29,068 nucleotides of DNA from CAYMJO01 sp964391305. GTDB lineage: Bacteria > Patescibacteriota > CALEFQ01. The notes beneath the pieces are model-generated. The model was not told the origin of the DNA, made no database searches, and saw only the letters and a program-made list of their open reading frames with translations. Position 1 is the first letter of the stretch, and each line of letters starts with the position of its first letter. Positions 7,737 through 15,804 of the stretch are shown here, piece by piece. Position numbers and translations under genes: made by a program. The stretch is from the NCBI GenBank assembly GCA_964391305.1, contig CAYMJO010000007.1, positions 1-29,068 of the forward strand, written 5' to 3'.

Positions 7737-7760
7737 AGACTGGTTGCGGTCTATTTTTGT
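7737..7760 (+). terminator. Possible terminator after the methyltransferase gene
   Basis: AGACT (7737-7741) and GGTCT (7748-7752) form a short stem with a six-base loop, followed by ATTTTTGTTG. Confidence 0.4.
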
Positions 7761-7853
7761 TGAAAGATTTTTAATTCAAAGATGTGCATAAGTTTTAAGA
7801 CAACTGGAAAAATGTTTTATAACGCGGCTATTGTCGACTAAGAAATAGTTTTA

Positions 7854-7862
7854 TGATATAAT
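7854..7862 (+). promoter_or_regulatory. Extended -10 promoter of the BCAM0308-family gene
   Basis: TGATATAAT is a TGn extended -10 with a perfect TATAAT. No good -35 lies 17 bases upstream, which is acceptable for extended -10 promoters. A transcript would start near 7869, about 54 bases before the first ATG. Confidence 0.5.
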
Positions 7863-7922
7863 CAGGTTACAGGTCACGACTTTCTAAATGATATATAATA
7901 TCTTAAAAAAGATAGCCGTATC

Positions 7923-8453
7923 ATGTATCTTAATAAAATTATGCAAAAAAATTTTTCTCCAAACGCAACGCCTGCGCCTCGCAGGGTAAAACACTCTCGC
8001 AGGCAAGATGTGCAGGGCAAAGAACCCATCTCTGCTTTGGCTTGTCCGAAATGCGGCGCGGTTTTTTATAAAAAAAGATGGCAGTGGAATCCGGATTTGC
8101 TCGAGAAGTTTGAAAAAGACAAAGACAAACATGAGATTTGTCCTGCCTGCAAGACTACAAAGAAAGAAGAGGCGGAAGGCGTGATCCATGTTGCCGGATT
8201 TGTTTCGCAGGAGCAGAAAGAGGAAATTTTGAAGCTTGTGAAGAATGTCGGTGAGCGGGCGACGAAAAGAGATCCGCTCGATCGCATTTTTACATGGGAT
8301 GATAAAGAATGGGAAACTACGGTTTACACTACGGAAAATCAATTGGCGGTTTCTATAGGAAAACAAATAAAACGTGCGTATAACGGTGAGCTTGATATCA
8401 AATGGACGCATGAGGGCGATGTCGTTAGAGTTGTTTGGAAAGGATGGACTTGA
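7923..8453 (+). CDS. BCAM0308 family protein (zinc-ribbon, NMD3-like N-terminus)
   Basis: This 176-residue protein has a four-cysteine zinc site: CPKCGAVFYKKRWQW (about 40-54) and CPAC about 40 residues later. The second half contains EEILKLVKNVGERATKRDPLDRIFTW, a TTENQLAVSIGKQIKRAYNGELD block and the ending VVRVVWKGW. This order matches the BCAM0308 family, whose function is unknown; the cysteine-rich part resembles the zinc region of NMD3, a ribosome-export adaptor, so nucleic-acid or ribosome binding is a reasonable guess. The N-terminus is basic and rich in Arg and Pro. A second in-frame ATG at 7941 would shorten it by 6 residues and cannot be excluded. Confidence 0.75.
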   Translation: MYLNKIMQKNFSPNATPAPRRVKHSRRQDVQGKEPISALACPKCGAVFYKKRWQWNPDLLEKFEKDKDKHEICPACKTTKKEEAEGVIHVAGFVSQEQKEEILKLVKNVGERATKRDPLDRIFTWDDKEWETTVYTTENQLAVSIGKQIKRAYNGELDIKWTHEGDVVRVVWKGWT

Positions 8454-8500
8454 CCATATTAAATATTTGACATTTTAAAGACATTTTAAACTTTTTACCA

Positions 8501-8998
8501 TTGCTGTTTTATAAAGCGCCAATTAAATATGTTTTTGTTGTACTGCTTGCGTTAGGTGTTTTTGTAATTAGCGGATGTGATAATCAGTTGAAGATTTTTT
8601 CTACGGGAGAGCCGTTGCCTAGAGAAGTTTTTCTAGAGATAAATCGTACCGATCCGATTGATGGGCAAAATGGGATTGAATCAGAAAGGAAAATCGACAT
8701 TTTTTTCAACAGAGATTTGGATATATCAAGCCTCGATACGGCAAAGATGACTTTGCATTACATAAATCCCGAGCTTCTTGAGAGTGAAACTGGAATAGAC
8801 TTTGAAGCGAATTACAACGCAGATGAAAGAAAATTAATTTTGGATCATAGCGATAGATTCCTTGAAGGTGAAACTATTGAATTGATTTTGCAATGCAATT
8901 TGAGAGATACTGACGGCAATTCTTTGAAAAAATATGACGAATCTTTTTTGGATGATGTATGTTTTGTGATGAATTTTGAACTAGAAAGTCAGAAATAA
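8501..8998 (+). CDS. Lipoprotein with SbsA-type Ig-like domain
   Basis: A 165-residue secreted lipoprotein. The N-terminus has Lys, a hydrophobic core and the lipobox VISGC with Cys at 26. The mature part reads as one SbsA Ig-like (Big_5) domain: DPIDGQNGIESERKIDIFFNRDLD, then a strand of the ILDHSDRFLEGETIELIL type and a last strand VCFVMNF. Such domains act as spacers or stalks in surface proteins. The start is TTG at 8501; no in-frame ATG exists between the upstream TGA at 8468 and the signal peptide. The protein carries only this domain, so it may be a small surface-layer or envelope component. Confidence 0.75.
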   Translation: MLFYKAPIKYVFVVLLALGVFVISGCDNQLKIFSTGEPLPREVFLEINRTDPIDGQNGIESERKIDIFFNRDLDISSLDTAKMTLHYINPELLESETGIDFEANYNADERKLILDHSDRFLEGETIELILQCNLRDTDGNSLKKYDESFLDDVCFVMNFELESQK

Positions 8999-9006
8999 AT
9001 AATTTT

Positions 9007-9038
9007 TTGTAGATGTTTTTTTAAAAGTGTTGTATAAT
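9007..9038 (+). promoter_or_regulatory. Putative promoter of the basic peptide gene
   Basis: A perfect TATAAT at 9033-9038 lies 34 bases before the start of the KRKTA-repeat gene. TTGTAG at 9007-9012 is a weak -35 candidate with 20-base spacing. Confidence 0.45.
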
Positions 9039-9072
9039 GTTATTAAGTGGTAAGTAATTAATAAATAAAAAA

Positions 9073-9201
9073 ATGCCAAAACGAAAAAGAAAAGCAAAAA
9101 AAACTAAAAAGAGAAAAACTGCGAAGAGAAAAACAGCAAAGAGAAAAACTGCGAAAAGAAAAACTGCGAAAAAGTCTCGAAAGAGACGAAAGAGAAGATA
9201 G
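9073..9201 (+). CDS. Lys/Arg-rich 42-aa peptide with KRKTA repeats (histone H1-like tail)
   Basis: ATG at 9073 to TAG at 9199-9201. Apart from Met, Pro, Thr, Ala and one Ser the peptide is entirely Lys and Arg, with the pentapeptide KRKTA in four consecutive copies (about residues 13-32) and a very basic RKRRKRR end. It resembles the tail of histone H1, chlamydial Hc1/Hc2 and similar bacterial chromatin peptides. Such proteins compact DNA or bind RNA. A TATAAT promoter precedes it and a hairpin follows, so it is a complete transcription unit just ahead of mutS. Lysine-rich low-complexity ORFs can arise by chance in A-rich DNA, but the varied codons within the repeat (GCG/GCA, ACT/ACA, AAA/AAG) and the flanking signals favour a real gene. 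Confidence 0.7.
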   Translation: MPKRKRKAKKTKKRKTAKRKTAKRKTAKRKTAKKSRKRRKRR

Positions 9202-9214
9202 TGCGGTTTGAATC

Positions 9215-9248
9215 AAAGGGTCTTGCAAACGATGCGGGACCCTTTTGA
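9215..9248 (+). terminator. Terminator-like hairpin between the basic peptide gene and mutS
   Basis: AAAGGGTC (9215-9222) pairs perfectly with GACCCTTT (9238-9245) around a 15-base loop. The T-tail is short, so termination may be partial. Confidence 0.55.
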
Positions 9249-9251
9249 GAT

Positions 9252-9279
9252 TTGGTTGAAGTTTTGCGGCTGATATGAT
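9252..9279 (+). promoter_or_regulatory. Putative mutS promoter
   Basis: TTGGTT (9252-9257), a 16-base spacer, and TATGAT (9274-9279). The expected start of transcription (about 9286) is next to the first mutS ATG at 9289, which suggests a leaderless or nearly leaderless message. The sequence from the -10 to the ATG matches that upstream of the DJ-1 gene. Confidence 0.5.
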
Positions 9280-9288
9280 AATTTAGTA

Positions 9289-11823
9289 ATGATTAGGCGC
9301 AAAACGATGGAATTAAAGAGTACGCCGTTGATGCGGCAATACAGTGTTATAAAGGCGCAACACAAGGACTCGATCCTTTTTTTCAGAATGGGAGATTTTT
9401 ATGAAATGTTCTTCGAGGATGCGAAGGTTGCGAGCAAAATTTTGGATATCGCGTTGACTTCTAGAAACAAAGAAAAGGGCATCGATGTTCCGCTTTGCGG
9501 TGTCCCGTATCATGCGGCGGAGAATTATCTTGCCAAGCTTGTCAAAGCTGGCAAAAAAGTCGCAGTTTGCGAGCAAATTGAGGATCCGGCAAAGGCAAAA
9601 GGCATTGTGAAGCGCGATGTCGTGCGAGTCGTGACGCCGGGAACCGCGCTTTCCGATAGTCTTCTCGATGAGCGCGTAAACAATTTTATTGTTTCTGTCA
9701 TTGTCGCTGAAGACAGAAATTCAGAGCAATACAAAGTTGGCATTGCTGTTTCTGATGTCAGCACCGGAGAATTCCGCGGTACGGAGTTTTTTGATGCAAA
9801 AAAACTATCCTCTTTGAAAAATGAACTTACAAAGTTAAATCCGCGGGAATGTCTGATTCCAAAGGATCTTTATAAAAATTTTGGAATTTTGGAAGCCCTC
9901 AAATGTGTTGACGGCATGAATATTTATCCGTATGAAGATTGGAATTTTGAAAAAGAGACCGCGAAAGATTTTTTGCGAAGCCATTTTGATGTGGAATCTT
10001 TGGAAGGCTTTGGAATTAAAGACGAAGAGCTCGCAATCGGCTCTGCCGGAGCCTTGCTTTCTTATCTTCGGGAAACGCAGAAAACAAAGTTAAATCATAT
10101 TTCAAAATTCAATCTCTATTCAATTGATGAGCGAATGATTCTGGACGATGCAACCTTGAGGAATCTCGAGCTTGTTTCCACTCTTCGATCCGGCGAAAAG
10201 AAAAACACCTTGCTTTGGGTTTTGGATGACACGTTGACATCTATGGGCGGAAGACTTCTGCGGAATTCCGTTCTTTCTCCGCTTATAAATGTTGAAAAAA
10301 TCAAAAATCGTTTAGATTCGGTTGAAGAATTTTGCAAAGACAATATTTTGCGCGAGGAAGTCGGGGAAAAGCTGAAAGAAGTTTCGGATTTGGAGAGACT
10401 TGCGGGAAAGATCGGGTGCATGAGCGCGAATGCGAGAGATCTGCTCGCTTTGAAAGATTCCTTGAAAATCATTCCCGCGTTGAAAAGTATTTTAAAAAAT
10501 GTTGATTCGAAAAGATTAATTTTTTTAAAAAATAATTTAAATGAAATAAAGGAAGTTGTCGATCTGATTGAAAAATCCGTTGATGAAAGTTCGCCCGTTA
10601 CTTTAAAAGACGGCAATTTAATCAAAAAAGGATATGATGCGAAATTGGATAAGATAAAAGATGCGGCAATTTCAGGGAAAGAATGGATTAAGACTTTACA
10701 GAGGAAAGAGTCTGCTAGGGCGAAAATTCCGTCGCTCAAAGTGAAATTCAACAGAGTTTTTGGATATTATATTGAGGTTAGCAAGACAAATCTTTCTCAA
10801 GTTCCGTCGGATTATATCAGAAAACAAACTCTTGTTAATGCCGAACGTTTCATAACGCCGGAGTTAAAAGAAAAAGAAGACTTGATTTTGAATGCCGAGG
10901 AAAGGATGATTGAGCTTGAGTTCAGGATATTTGTTGAAATCCGAGATAAAGTTTCTGAATATATTAAAGATATTCAAAAAGTTGCGAAAATTCTCGCGGA
11001 GCTTGATTTGCTTTCGAATTTTGCCAGAATCGCGATCAATAACAATTACACAAAACCTAAAGTCGATACCGATGACGGACTCGAAATCAAAGAGGGCAGA
11101 CATCCCGTTGTCGAGCGAATAAAGTCCGCGGGAAGTTTTGTCCCAAATGACGTTTCCCTTGATAATAAAAATTGCCAGCTTATCGTTCTCACTGGTCCGA
11201 ATATGTCAGGTAAATCAACTTATATCCGGCAAAATGCTTTGATTACTCTCATGGCGCAGATTGGCTCTTTTGTTCCAGCGGCTTTTGTGAAGATTGGCGT
11301 TGTGGATCGCATTTTCACTCGCGTTGGCGCATCGGATGCGTTGACGCGCGGGCAGAGCACGTTCATGGTTGAAATGCAGGAGACGGCGAATATTTTGAAC
11401 AACGCGACGTCAAGGAGCCTAATCATTCTTGACGAAATAGGCAGAGGAACTTCGACTTTTGACGGAGTCAGCATCGCTTGGGCCGTTGCGGAGTACATTG
11501 TGAGCAAGGAAAAGCTTGGCGCAAAGACTTTGTTCGCGACGCATTATCACGAGCTGCTTGAGCTTGAAAAGATTCTTCCTCGCGTGAAAAATTTTAACGT
11601 CGCCGTGAAAGAGTCTAAAGACAAAGTCATTTTTCTATATAAAATTTTGCGCGGAGGCACGAACAGGAGTTATGGGATTTATGTCGGAAAGCTTGCCGGT
11701 CTTCCCAAAGAGGTTGTTAGAAGAGCGGAAGATGTTCTCATCAAATTGGACAAGGGCGAGAGGCTTTTTGGAAATGAAGTCAGATCTGGTAAAGTCGGGG
11801 AGCAGCAGAGGCGATTATTTTAA
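9289..11823 (+). CDS. mutS: DNA mismatch repair protein MutS
   Basis: MutS recognises base mismatches and small loops and recruits MutL. The 844-residue protein is full length. The mismatch-binding FYE wedge is in FFRMGDFYEMF (about residues 30-40), followed by the connector, lever and clamp domains. The ATPase domain has Walker A TGPNMSGKST (about 635-644), Walker B LIILDEIGRGTSTFDG (about 710-725) and the FATHYHEL switch. The C-terminal helix-turn-helix dimer region (VGKLAGLPKEVVRRAEDVL) is present. The start is 9289 or 9307 (MELKST); the first agrees with the promoter position, while the second fits the usual N-terminal length better. mutL and nth follow on the same strand. Confidence 0.97.
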   Translation: MIRRKTMELKSTPLMRQYSVIKAQHKDSILFFRMGDFYEMFFEDAKVASKILDIALTSRNKEKGIDVPLCGVPYHAAENYLAKLVKAGKKVAVCEQIEDPAKAKGIVKRDVVRVVTPGTALSDSLLDERVNNFIVSVIVAEDRNSEQYKVGIAVSDVSTGEFRGTEFFDAKKLSSLKNELTKLNPRECLIPKDLYKNFGILEALKCVDGMNIYPYEDWNFEKETAKDFLRSHFDVESLEGFGIKDEELAIGSAGALLSYLRETQKTKLNHISKFNLYSIDERMILDDATLRNLELVSTLRSGEKKNTLLWVLDDTLTSMGGRLLRNSVLSPLINVEKIKNRLDSVEEFCKDNILREEVGEKLKEVSDLERLAGKIGCMSANARDLLALKDSLKIIPALKSILKNVDSKRLIFLKNNLNEIKEVVDLIEKSVDESSPVTLKDGNLIKKGYDAKLDKIKDAAISGKEWIKTLQRKESARAKIPSLKVKFNRVFGYYIEVSKTNLSQVPSDYIRKQTLVNAERFITPELKEKEDLILNAEERMIELEFRIFVEIRDKVSEYIKDIQKVAKILAELDLLSNFARIAINNNYTKPKVDTDDGLEIKEGRHPVVERIKSAGSFVPNDVSLDNKNCQLIVLTGPNMSGKSTYIRQNALITLMAQIGSFVPAAFVKIGVVDRIFTRVGASDALTRGQSTFMVEMQETANILNNATSRSLIILDEIGRGTSTFDGVSIAWAVAEYIVSKEKLGAKTLFATHYHELLELEKILPRVKNFNVAVKESKDKVIFLYKILRGGTNRSYGIYVGKLAGLPKEVVRRAEDVLIKLDKGERLFGNEVRSGKVGEQQRRLF

Positions 11824-11910
11824 TTGTTTCAATCAGAGGAGGCTGATTGTTACTTTTTAAAAAATAGATTCGGAGTACGGGTCTGCTTGCAATAATTGCT
11901 AACTATTCGA

Positions 11911-11951
11911 AGCAGGCTTGCGCCTGCCTGCCTCTGGTAGGCCTGTTCTCC
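11911..11951 (-). repeat. 41-nt GC-rich palindromic repeat upstream of mutL
   Basis: Read on the minus strand this is GGAGAACAGGCCTACCAGAG and continues GCAGGCAGGCGCAAGCCTGCT. It matches 23045-23085 (plus strand) at 39 of 41 positions. It contains the hairpin AGCAGGC/GCCTGCT (in-strand loop TTGC is seen best in the 23013 copy). It ends 12 bases before the mutL start and is far more GC-rich than its surroundings. Confidence 0.85.
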
Positions 11952-11963
11952 GACGACGTTTTT

Positions 11964-13727
11964 ATGCCACAAATAAAAATTCTTCCAACCAATCTTGCGA
12001 ATAAGATCGCCGCGGGCGAAGTCGTTGAAAGGCCTTCGTCCGTCGTCAAAGAGCTTGTTGAAAACGCACTCGACGCGAAGTCGAGGAATATTGCGATTGA
12101 AATTGAAGACGGCGGTAGAAAGATGATCCGTGTTGCCGATGACGGTGTGGGCATGGATAGCGAAGATGCCAAGCTTGCTTTCGCGCGGCATGCGACGAGC
12201 AAAATCACAGAGGCTTCTGATTTGTTTGCGATCAACACCCTTGGCTTTCGGGGCGAAGCGCTCGCTTCGATCGCGTCGGTTGCGAAAGTTTCTCTTTCGA
12301 CAAAGCTTGCCGATTCTATTTCCGGCACCAAAATCGTCGCTGATTACGGGAAGGTCAAATCTTTTGAAGATGCCGGTCTTGCTGCAGGAACTATTGTTGA
12401 AGTCGGGGATATTTTTTACAACGTTCCCGCGCGAAAAAAATATCTTAAAGCCAAGAATACGGAATTTGGGCATATTGTATCTGCGGTCACTGACCACGCG
12501 CTTTCTCATCCGTTCATTGGGTTTAAGCTTTCGCATAACAAGAAAATCGTTCTCAATCTTCCGCGAAAACAAAAATTTTTACAAAGGGTGGAAAATATTT
12601 TTGGCAAAGATGTTTCAGGAAGTTTACTTGAAATTCGGCACGAAAGTCCGTACATCCGAATTTTCGGGTACATCGGAAAACCGGAAATTGCCAGAAATTC
12701 ACGCGACCACCAGTTTATTTTTGTAAACAAAAGAAAAGTGCAGAACAGCACTGTTTCTCATGCCGTGGTTGAGGGTTTTGCCACTTTTTTACAAAAGAAT
12801 CAATATCCAGTTTTCTTTTTGTTTGTTGAATTGAATCCAGATTTGGTTGATGTCAACGTTCATCCGCAGAAGAGGGAAGTTCGCTTTCTCAACCAAAATA
12901 TGGTTCATTCTGCCGTTCTTAATTCCGTGAGAAAGGTACTTTCGAAAGAAAAGCTTGCGCCAAGGATTGATCTTGGAGGAAGAGAACATGTCGCGGCCAT
13001 TGCCGCGACGCCGAGGCGTATCATGAGGAGACTTGGCAAAGTTTCGGATATTCAGAGTTTCTCCGAAGTAAGATCGATTGAGAGAAGTACCGAACGCCGA
13101 TCTTTAAGTGCTGGACCCTCTTTATCTCGCTTACGGCGAAATGCGGCGGATGATTTTTTTGAAAAAGAGAAATCTCCCATCATCGGGCAAGTCCGGGACA
13201 GCTATATTTTGGTTGAGGAAAAAAACTGTTTGAAGATTATCGACCAGCATGCGGCGCATGAGAGAGTTTTGTATGAAAAGTTGAAAAACGAAAAGGAGAG
13301 AGTGAAGAAACAGAAACTTTTGGTTCCTGTAAAAATAGAATTGACTTTAAAAGAGTCGGAAGTCTTGAAAGATAATTTGAAGACTTTGGATGATTTGGGT
13401 TTTGATATTAAAAAGGATTCTAAAAATTTTATAATAAATTCCGTCGCGGCTGGTCTTGAAAAAATTGAAATAAATAAATTTATAAAAGAAATAATAGACG
13501 ATTTGCTGAATTCAGATAGAATTAAAAAGATTAAAGACGCGCGGGAAAAATTGATTGCTTCAATGGCGTGCAGGGGAGCGGTGATGGCTGGCGATAAGCT
13601 TGAGCCCTCGGAGATGGAAGAGCTTGTTGAACAAATACAATCTGGCGAAATCAAAACATGCCCGCACGGAAGACCCGTTGCGATTGAGTTGAATTGGAAT
13701 GAAATTGAAAAAAAGTTTGGGAGATGA
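11964..13727 (+). CDS. mutL: DNA mismatch repair endonuclease MutL
   Basis: MutL couples mismatch detection by MutS to strand incision. The 587-residue protein has the GHKL ATPase motifs: ELVENALDA, DDGVGM, and TLGFRGEALASI, then VGDIFYNVPARKKYL and VNVHPQKREVRF. A basic Ser/Arg-rich linker covers about residues 345-395. The C-terminal domain carries the endonuclease motif DQHAAHERVLYE (from about residue 427), the ACRGAVMAGDKL block and CPHGRP (about 565), so this is the nicking type of MutL used by bacteria without MutH. It starts 140 bases after mutS, and the gap holds the GC-rich repeat. nth follows 22 bases later. Confidence 0.96.
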   Translation: MPQIKILPTNLANKIAAGEVVERPSSVVKELVENALDAKSRNIAIEIEDGGRKMIRVADDGVGMDSEDAKLAFARHATSKITEASDLFAINTLGFRGEALASIASVAKVSLSTKLADSISGTKIVADYGKVKSFEDAGLAAGTIVEVGDIFYNVPARKKYLKAKNTEFGHIVSAVTDHALSHPFIGFKLSHNKKIVLNLPRKQKFLQRVENIFGKDVSGSLLEIRHESPYIRIFGYIGKPEIARNSRDHQFIFVNKRKVQNSTVSHAVVEGFATFLQKNQYPVFFLFVELNPDLVDVNVHPQKREVRFLNQNMVHSAVLNSVRKVLSKEKLAPRIDLGGREHVAAIAATPRRIMRRLGKVSDIQSFSEVRSIERSTERRSLSAGPSLSRLRRNAADDFFEKEKSPIIGQVRDSYILVEEKNCLKIIDQHAAHERVLYEKLKNEKERVKKQKLLVPVKIELTLKESEVLKDNLKTLDDLGFDIKKDSKNFIINSVAAGLEKIEINKFIKEIIDDLLNSDRIKKIKDAREKLIASMACRGAVMAGDKLEPSEMEELVEQIQSGEIKTCPHGRPVAIELNWNEIEKKFGR

Positions 13728-13749
13728 TAATCTTTCAAATTGATTTGAA

Positions 13750-14412
13750 ATGGAAAAATCCATGAAAAAACTGGTTTCTAGCATAATAAAAAATCTCAAG
13801 AAAAAATATCAGGGCAAAATGGTCGTTGATTTTCAGGATCCCTATAAAGTTCTTATCGCGACGATTGTTTCGCAAAGGGTAAAAGATGAGACAACTGAAA
13901 AAATCTCTCGGATTTTTTTTGAAAAATATCCAGATGTCAGATCTCTCGCAAGGGCAGATCTTAATTCTTTGCGAAAAATCTTAAAGCCTGCTGGATTCTT
14001 TAGGCAGAAATCGAAGCACATAAAGTCAGTTGCCGAGACTCTCTTAAAAAAGTATAATGGAAATGTGCCGAGGAATCTTCCCGAGCTTGTAAAGTTGCCC
14101 GGAGTTGGCAGAAAAACTGCGAACTGTGTTTTGGTGTATGCCTACAAGTTGCCGGCGATCCCCGTTGACACGCATGTGCATCGGATCTCAAATAGGATTG
14201 GATTGGTTCGAACCAAGGCGCCCGAAGAAACCGAGTTTGCTCTGATGAAAACTGTGCCGAAGAGATATTGGATCGATATGAATAGATTGCTTGTTTTGCA
14301 TGGAAAAAAAACATGTTTGCCGAGAGGGCCGAAGTGTGATTCATGCGTTGTGGCTGAATATTGTTGGTATAAAAATTCGAATTCGAATATCGATCATGCC
14401 TCGGCGGGATAA
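13750..14412 (+). CDS. nth: Endonuclease III (DNA glycosylase/AP lyase)
   Basis: Nth removes oxidised pyrimidines from DNA and cleaves the abasic site. The 220-residue protein has the helix-hairpin-helix LPGVGRKTA with catalytic Lys 122, catalytic Asp 140 in VDTHVHRISNR, and the C-terminal 4Fe-4S loop with Cys 189, 196, 199 and 205 (spacing CX6CX2CX5C). All essential residues are present and the length is typical (E. coli 211 aa). ATG 13750 was taken; ATG 13762 is also possible. The 22-base gap to mutL suggests cotranscription. Confidence 0.96.
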   Translation: MEKSMKKLVSSIIKNLKKKYQGKMVVDFQDPYKVLIATIVSQRVKDETTEKISRIFFEKYPDVRSLARADLNSLRKILKPAGFFRQKSKHIKSVAETLLKKYNGNVPRNLPELVKLPGVGRKTANCVLVYAYKLPAIPVDTHVHRISNRIGLVRTKAPEETEFALMKTVPKRYWIDMNRLLVLHGKKTCLPRGPKCDSCVVAEYCWYKNSNSNIDHASAG

Positions 14413-14478
14413 TGCTTCGAATTTTTGTAAATTTTATTAAGAGAGTGTAATAAAATCTAACGTTTAACGTTATACTAT

Positions 14479-15360
14479 ATGCAAGATCAAATTCAAGACC
14501 AGCGGAAACAGACAGTTGATGAAGTATTTAATTGCTTCACGGATGCATTCAAGAAAAAATTCGAAGGCCAGTTGGCCGCGCTCTACGTCGTGGGTAGTTA
14601 TCCCTTGGGAAAAATGAGCTATGACCGCCCTGACCTTAATTTTGTAGTTGTCCTTGAGGGGATCGATCCAGAGGATCATCTTCTTCTTGGAGAAGTTTTC
14701 AAAGGGGCAATGAAAAAATTTGATGAGAAAGTCGGAATTCATCCTTATTTTATGCCGGTGAGATTCATCTATCCGGAAAGACGCCATGATTACAATGTGT
14801 TCGTCAGCGCCGTACTGCTTGACCGCAGTAAACGGGATTTGTCGCTTCCTTTTGGAATTACAAGATGGGTTCTTCAAGGATATGTCAATTCTCGCAGGCT
14901 TCTTGCCGGCAAAGATATTTTTGAAGAAGTTCAGCTTCCCGCGATCAAGAAAAAAGATCTGCTCGAGCGAAGTCTGATTGATCTTGAATTTTTCCGCCTT
15001 CCTTTGGAAAAAGCTCCAGTGCAGTATAGAGAGAATGAACATGATTTGCTTCTCGGAGAAAGCATCGCACTCGGCCGTGCCGTGGTCTTCCTTGGCGTTG
15101 AGATAGCGATGACTGAAGATGAGCTTGCCAAGAAAGAGTATCTGAAATTTTTTGAAGACCATTCTCTTTTTGAAAAATTTTATAAAAAAAGATACGATCC
15201 GGAAACCGCGCACGATGTGGTGCTGATTTTGGATGCTCGAAAAAAATTTTTGAAATACAAAGGAGACAAGGCGAAAGTAATTGCGGTGTATGAGTCTGCA
15301 TTAAGACTGGTTGATGCCGTTGAGAATAAGATATTACAGGTTGGTGTTGGGCATTCTTAG
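14479..15360 (+). CDS. Nucleotidyltransferase-fold protein with altered catalytic motif
   Basis: This 293-residue protein starts with a helix and then VVGSYPLGKMSYDRPDLNFVVVL. This matches the polymerase-beta-type nucleotidyltransferase core (h-G-S, then D-x-D), with Gly39-Ser40 and Asp52-Leu-Asn54. The second metal-binding Asp is Asn here, so catalysis may be weak or lost unless another acid compensates. The C-terminal half is helical, as in MNT/ANT-type enzymes that carry a helical substrate domain. No substrate can be named. The last residues (VGVGHS) are encoded by sequence resembling an intergenic segment upstream of korB, so the C-terminus may be a late addition. A palindromic TAACG-N5-CGTTA lies at 14459-14473, just upstream of the start. 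Confidence 0.6.
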   Translation: MQDQIQDQRKQTVDEVFNCFTDAFKKKFEGQLAALYVVGSYPLGKMSYDRPDLNFVVVLEGIDPEDHLLLGEVFKGAMKKFDEKVGIHPYFMPVRFIYPERRHDYNVFVSAVLLDRSKRDLSLPFGITRWVLQGYVNSRRLLAGKDIFEEVQLPAIKKKDLLERSLIDLEFFRLPLEKAPVQYRENEHDLLLGESIALGRAVVFLGVEIAMTEDELAKKEYLKFFEDHSLFEKFYKKRYDPETAHDVVLILDARKKFLKYKGDKAKVIAVYESALRLVDAVENKILQVGVGHS

Positions 15361-15419
15361 ATGCGGGGCACAGCTTCGTCGTCGAAACCTGTGACCTTTG
15401 ACCTGTGTTTTGAAAAACC

Positions 15420-15755
15420 ATGCGTGAAAAAATAACAAAAATCAACGCCCTCGTAGGGTTTGTTTTGGCGGTTATTCCGATTGTTTTGTTTGCGCTCGTG
15501 GTTTTTGCGTACTCGAGTTATTCTCCCTTGAGAAGATTTATGGATTCCGTCTTGGAGCTTATGATGGAGCACGGGATAAATTGGTTTTATTGGATCATAC
15601 TTATTTTTGCAATTATGGCGGCGGCCCTTGTGATATCCAGTTTTTTGATTCCGCAAAAGTTTCCACGAAGGTTTATTTGGATTTTGGATATATTTACAAT
15701 ATTGTTGAGTGCTATGGATATTTTGTTGTTCTTTTTAGTTTATAATTCTATGTAG
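15420..15755 (+). CDS. Small three-helix membrane protein, unknown
   Basis: A 111-residue protein with three hydrophobic helices at about 10-32, 54-78 and 86-108, separated by short charged loops (SPLRRFMD and IPQKFPRR). The positive charges suggest that those loops are cytoplasmic or near the membrane surface. No family is recognised. It follows the nucleotidyltransferase-fold gene by 59 bases and precedes fpg by about 110 bases. Confidence 0.65.
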   Translation: MREKITKINALVGFVLAVIPIVLFALVVFAYSSYSPLRRFMDSVLELMMEHGINWFYWIILIFAIMAAALVISSFLIPQKFPRRFIWILDIFTILLSAMDILLFFLVYNSM

Positions 15756-15804
15756 GTAACTTGCGAATTTCAAACTCATTGTGATAAATTTGTCCTAATC
15801 GTGA

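Noticed and set aside
10116..10751. Long minus-strand ORF (211 aa) within mutS
   Set aside because: Opposite-strand shadow of a clearly coding gene; Ser/Phe-rich composition is a mirror of Lys/Glu-rich codons.
14471..14476. TATACT as a -10 box for the NTase-like gene
   Set aside because: It lies two bases before the ATG, so transcription would begin inside the gene.
14470..15213. 247-aa minus-strand ORF opposite the NTase-like gene
   Set aside because: Its product looks like a shadow translation (Lys/Phe/Ile-rich, no motifs), while the plus strand encodes a recognisable NTase core.
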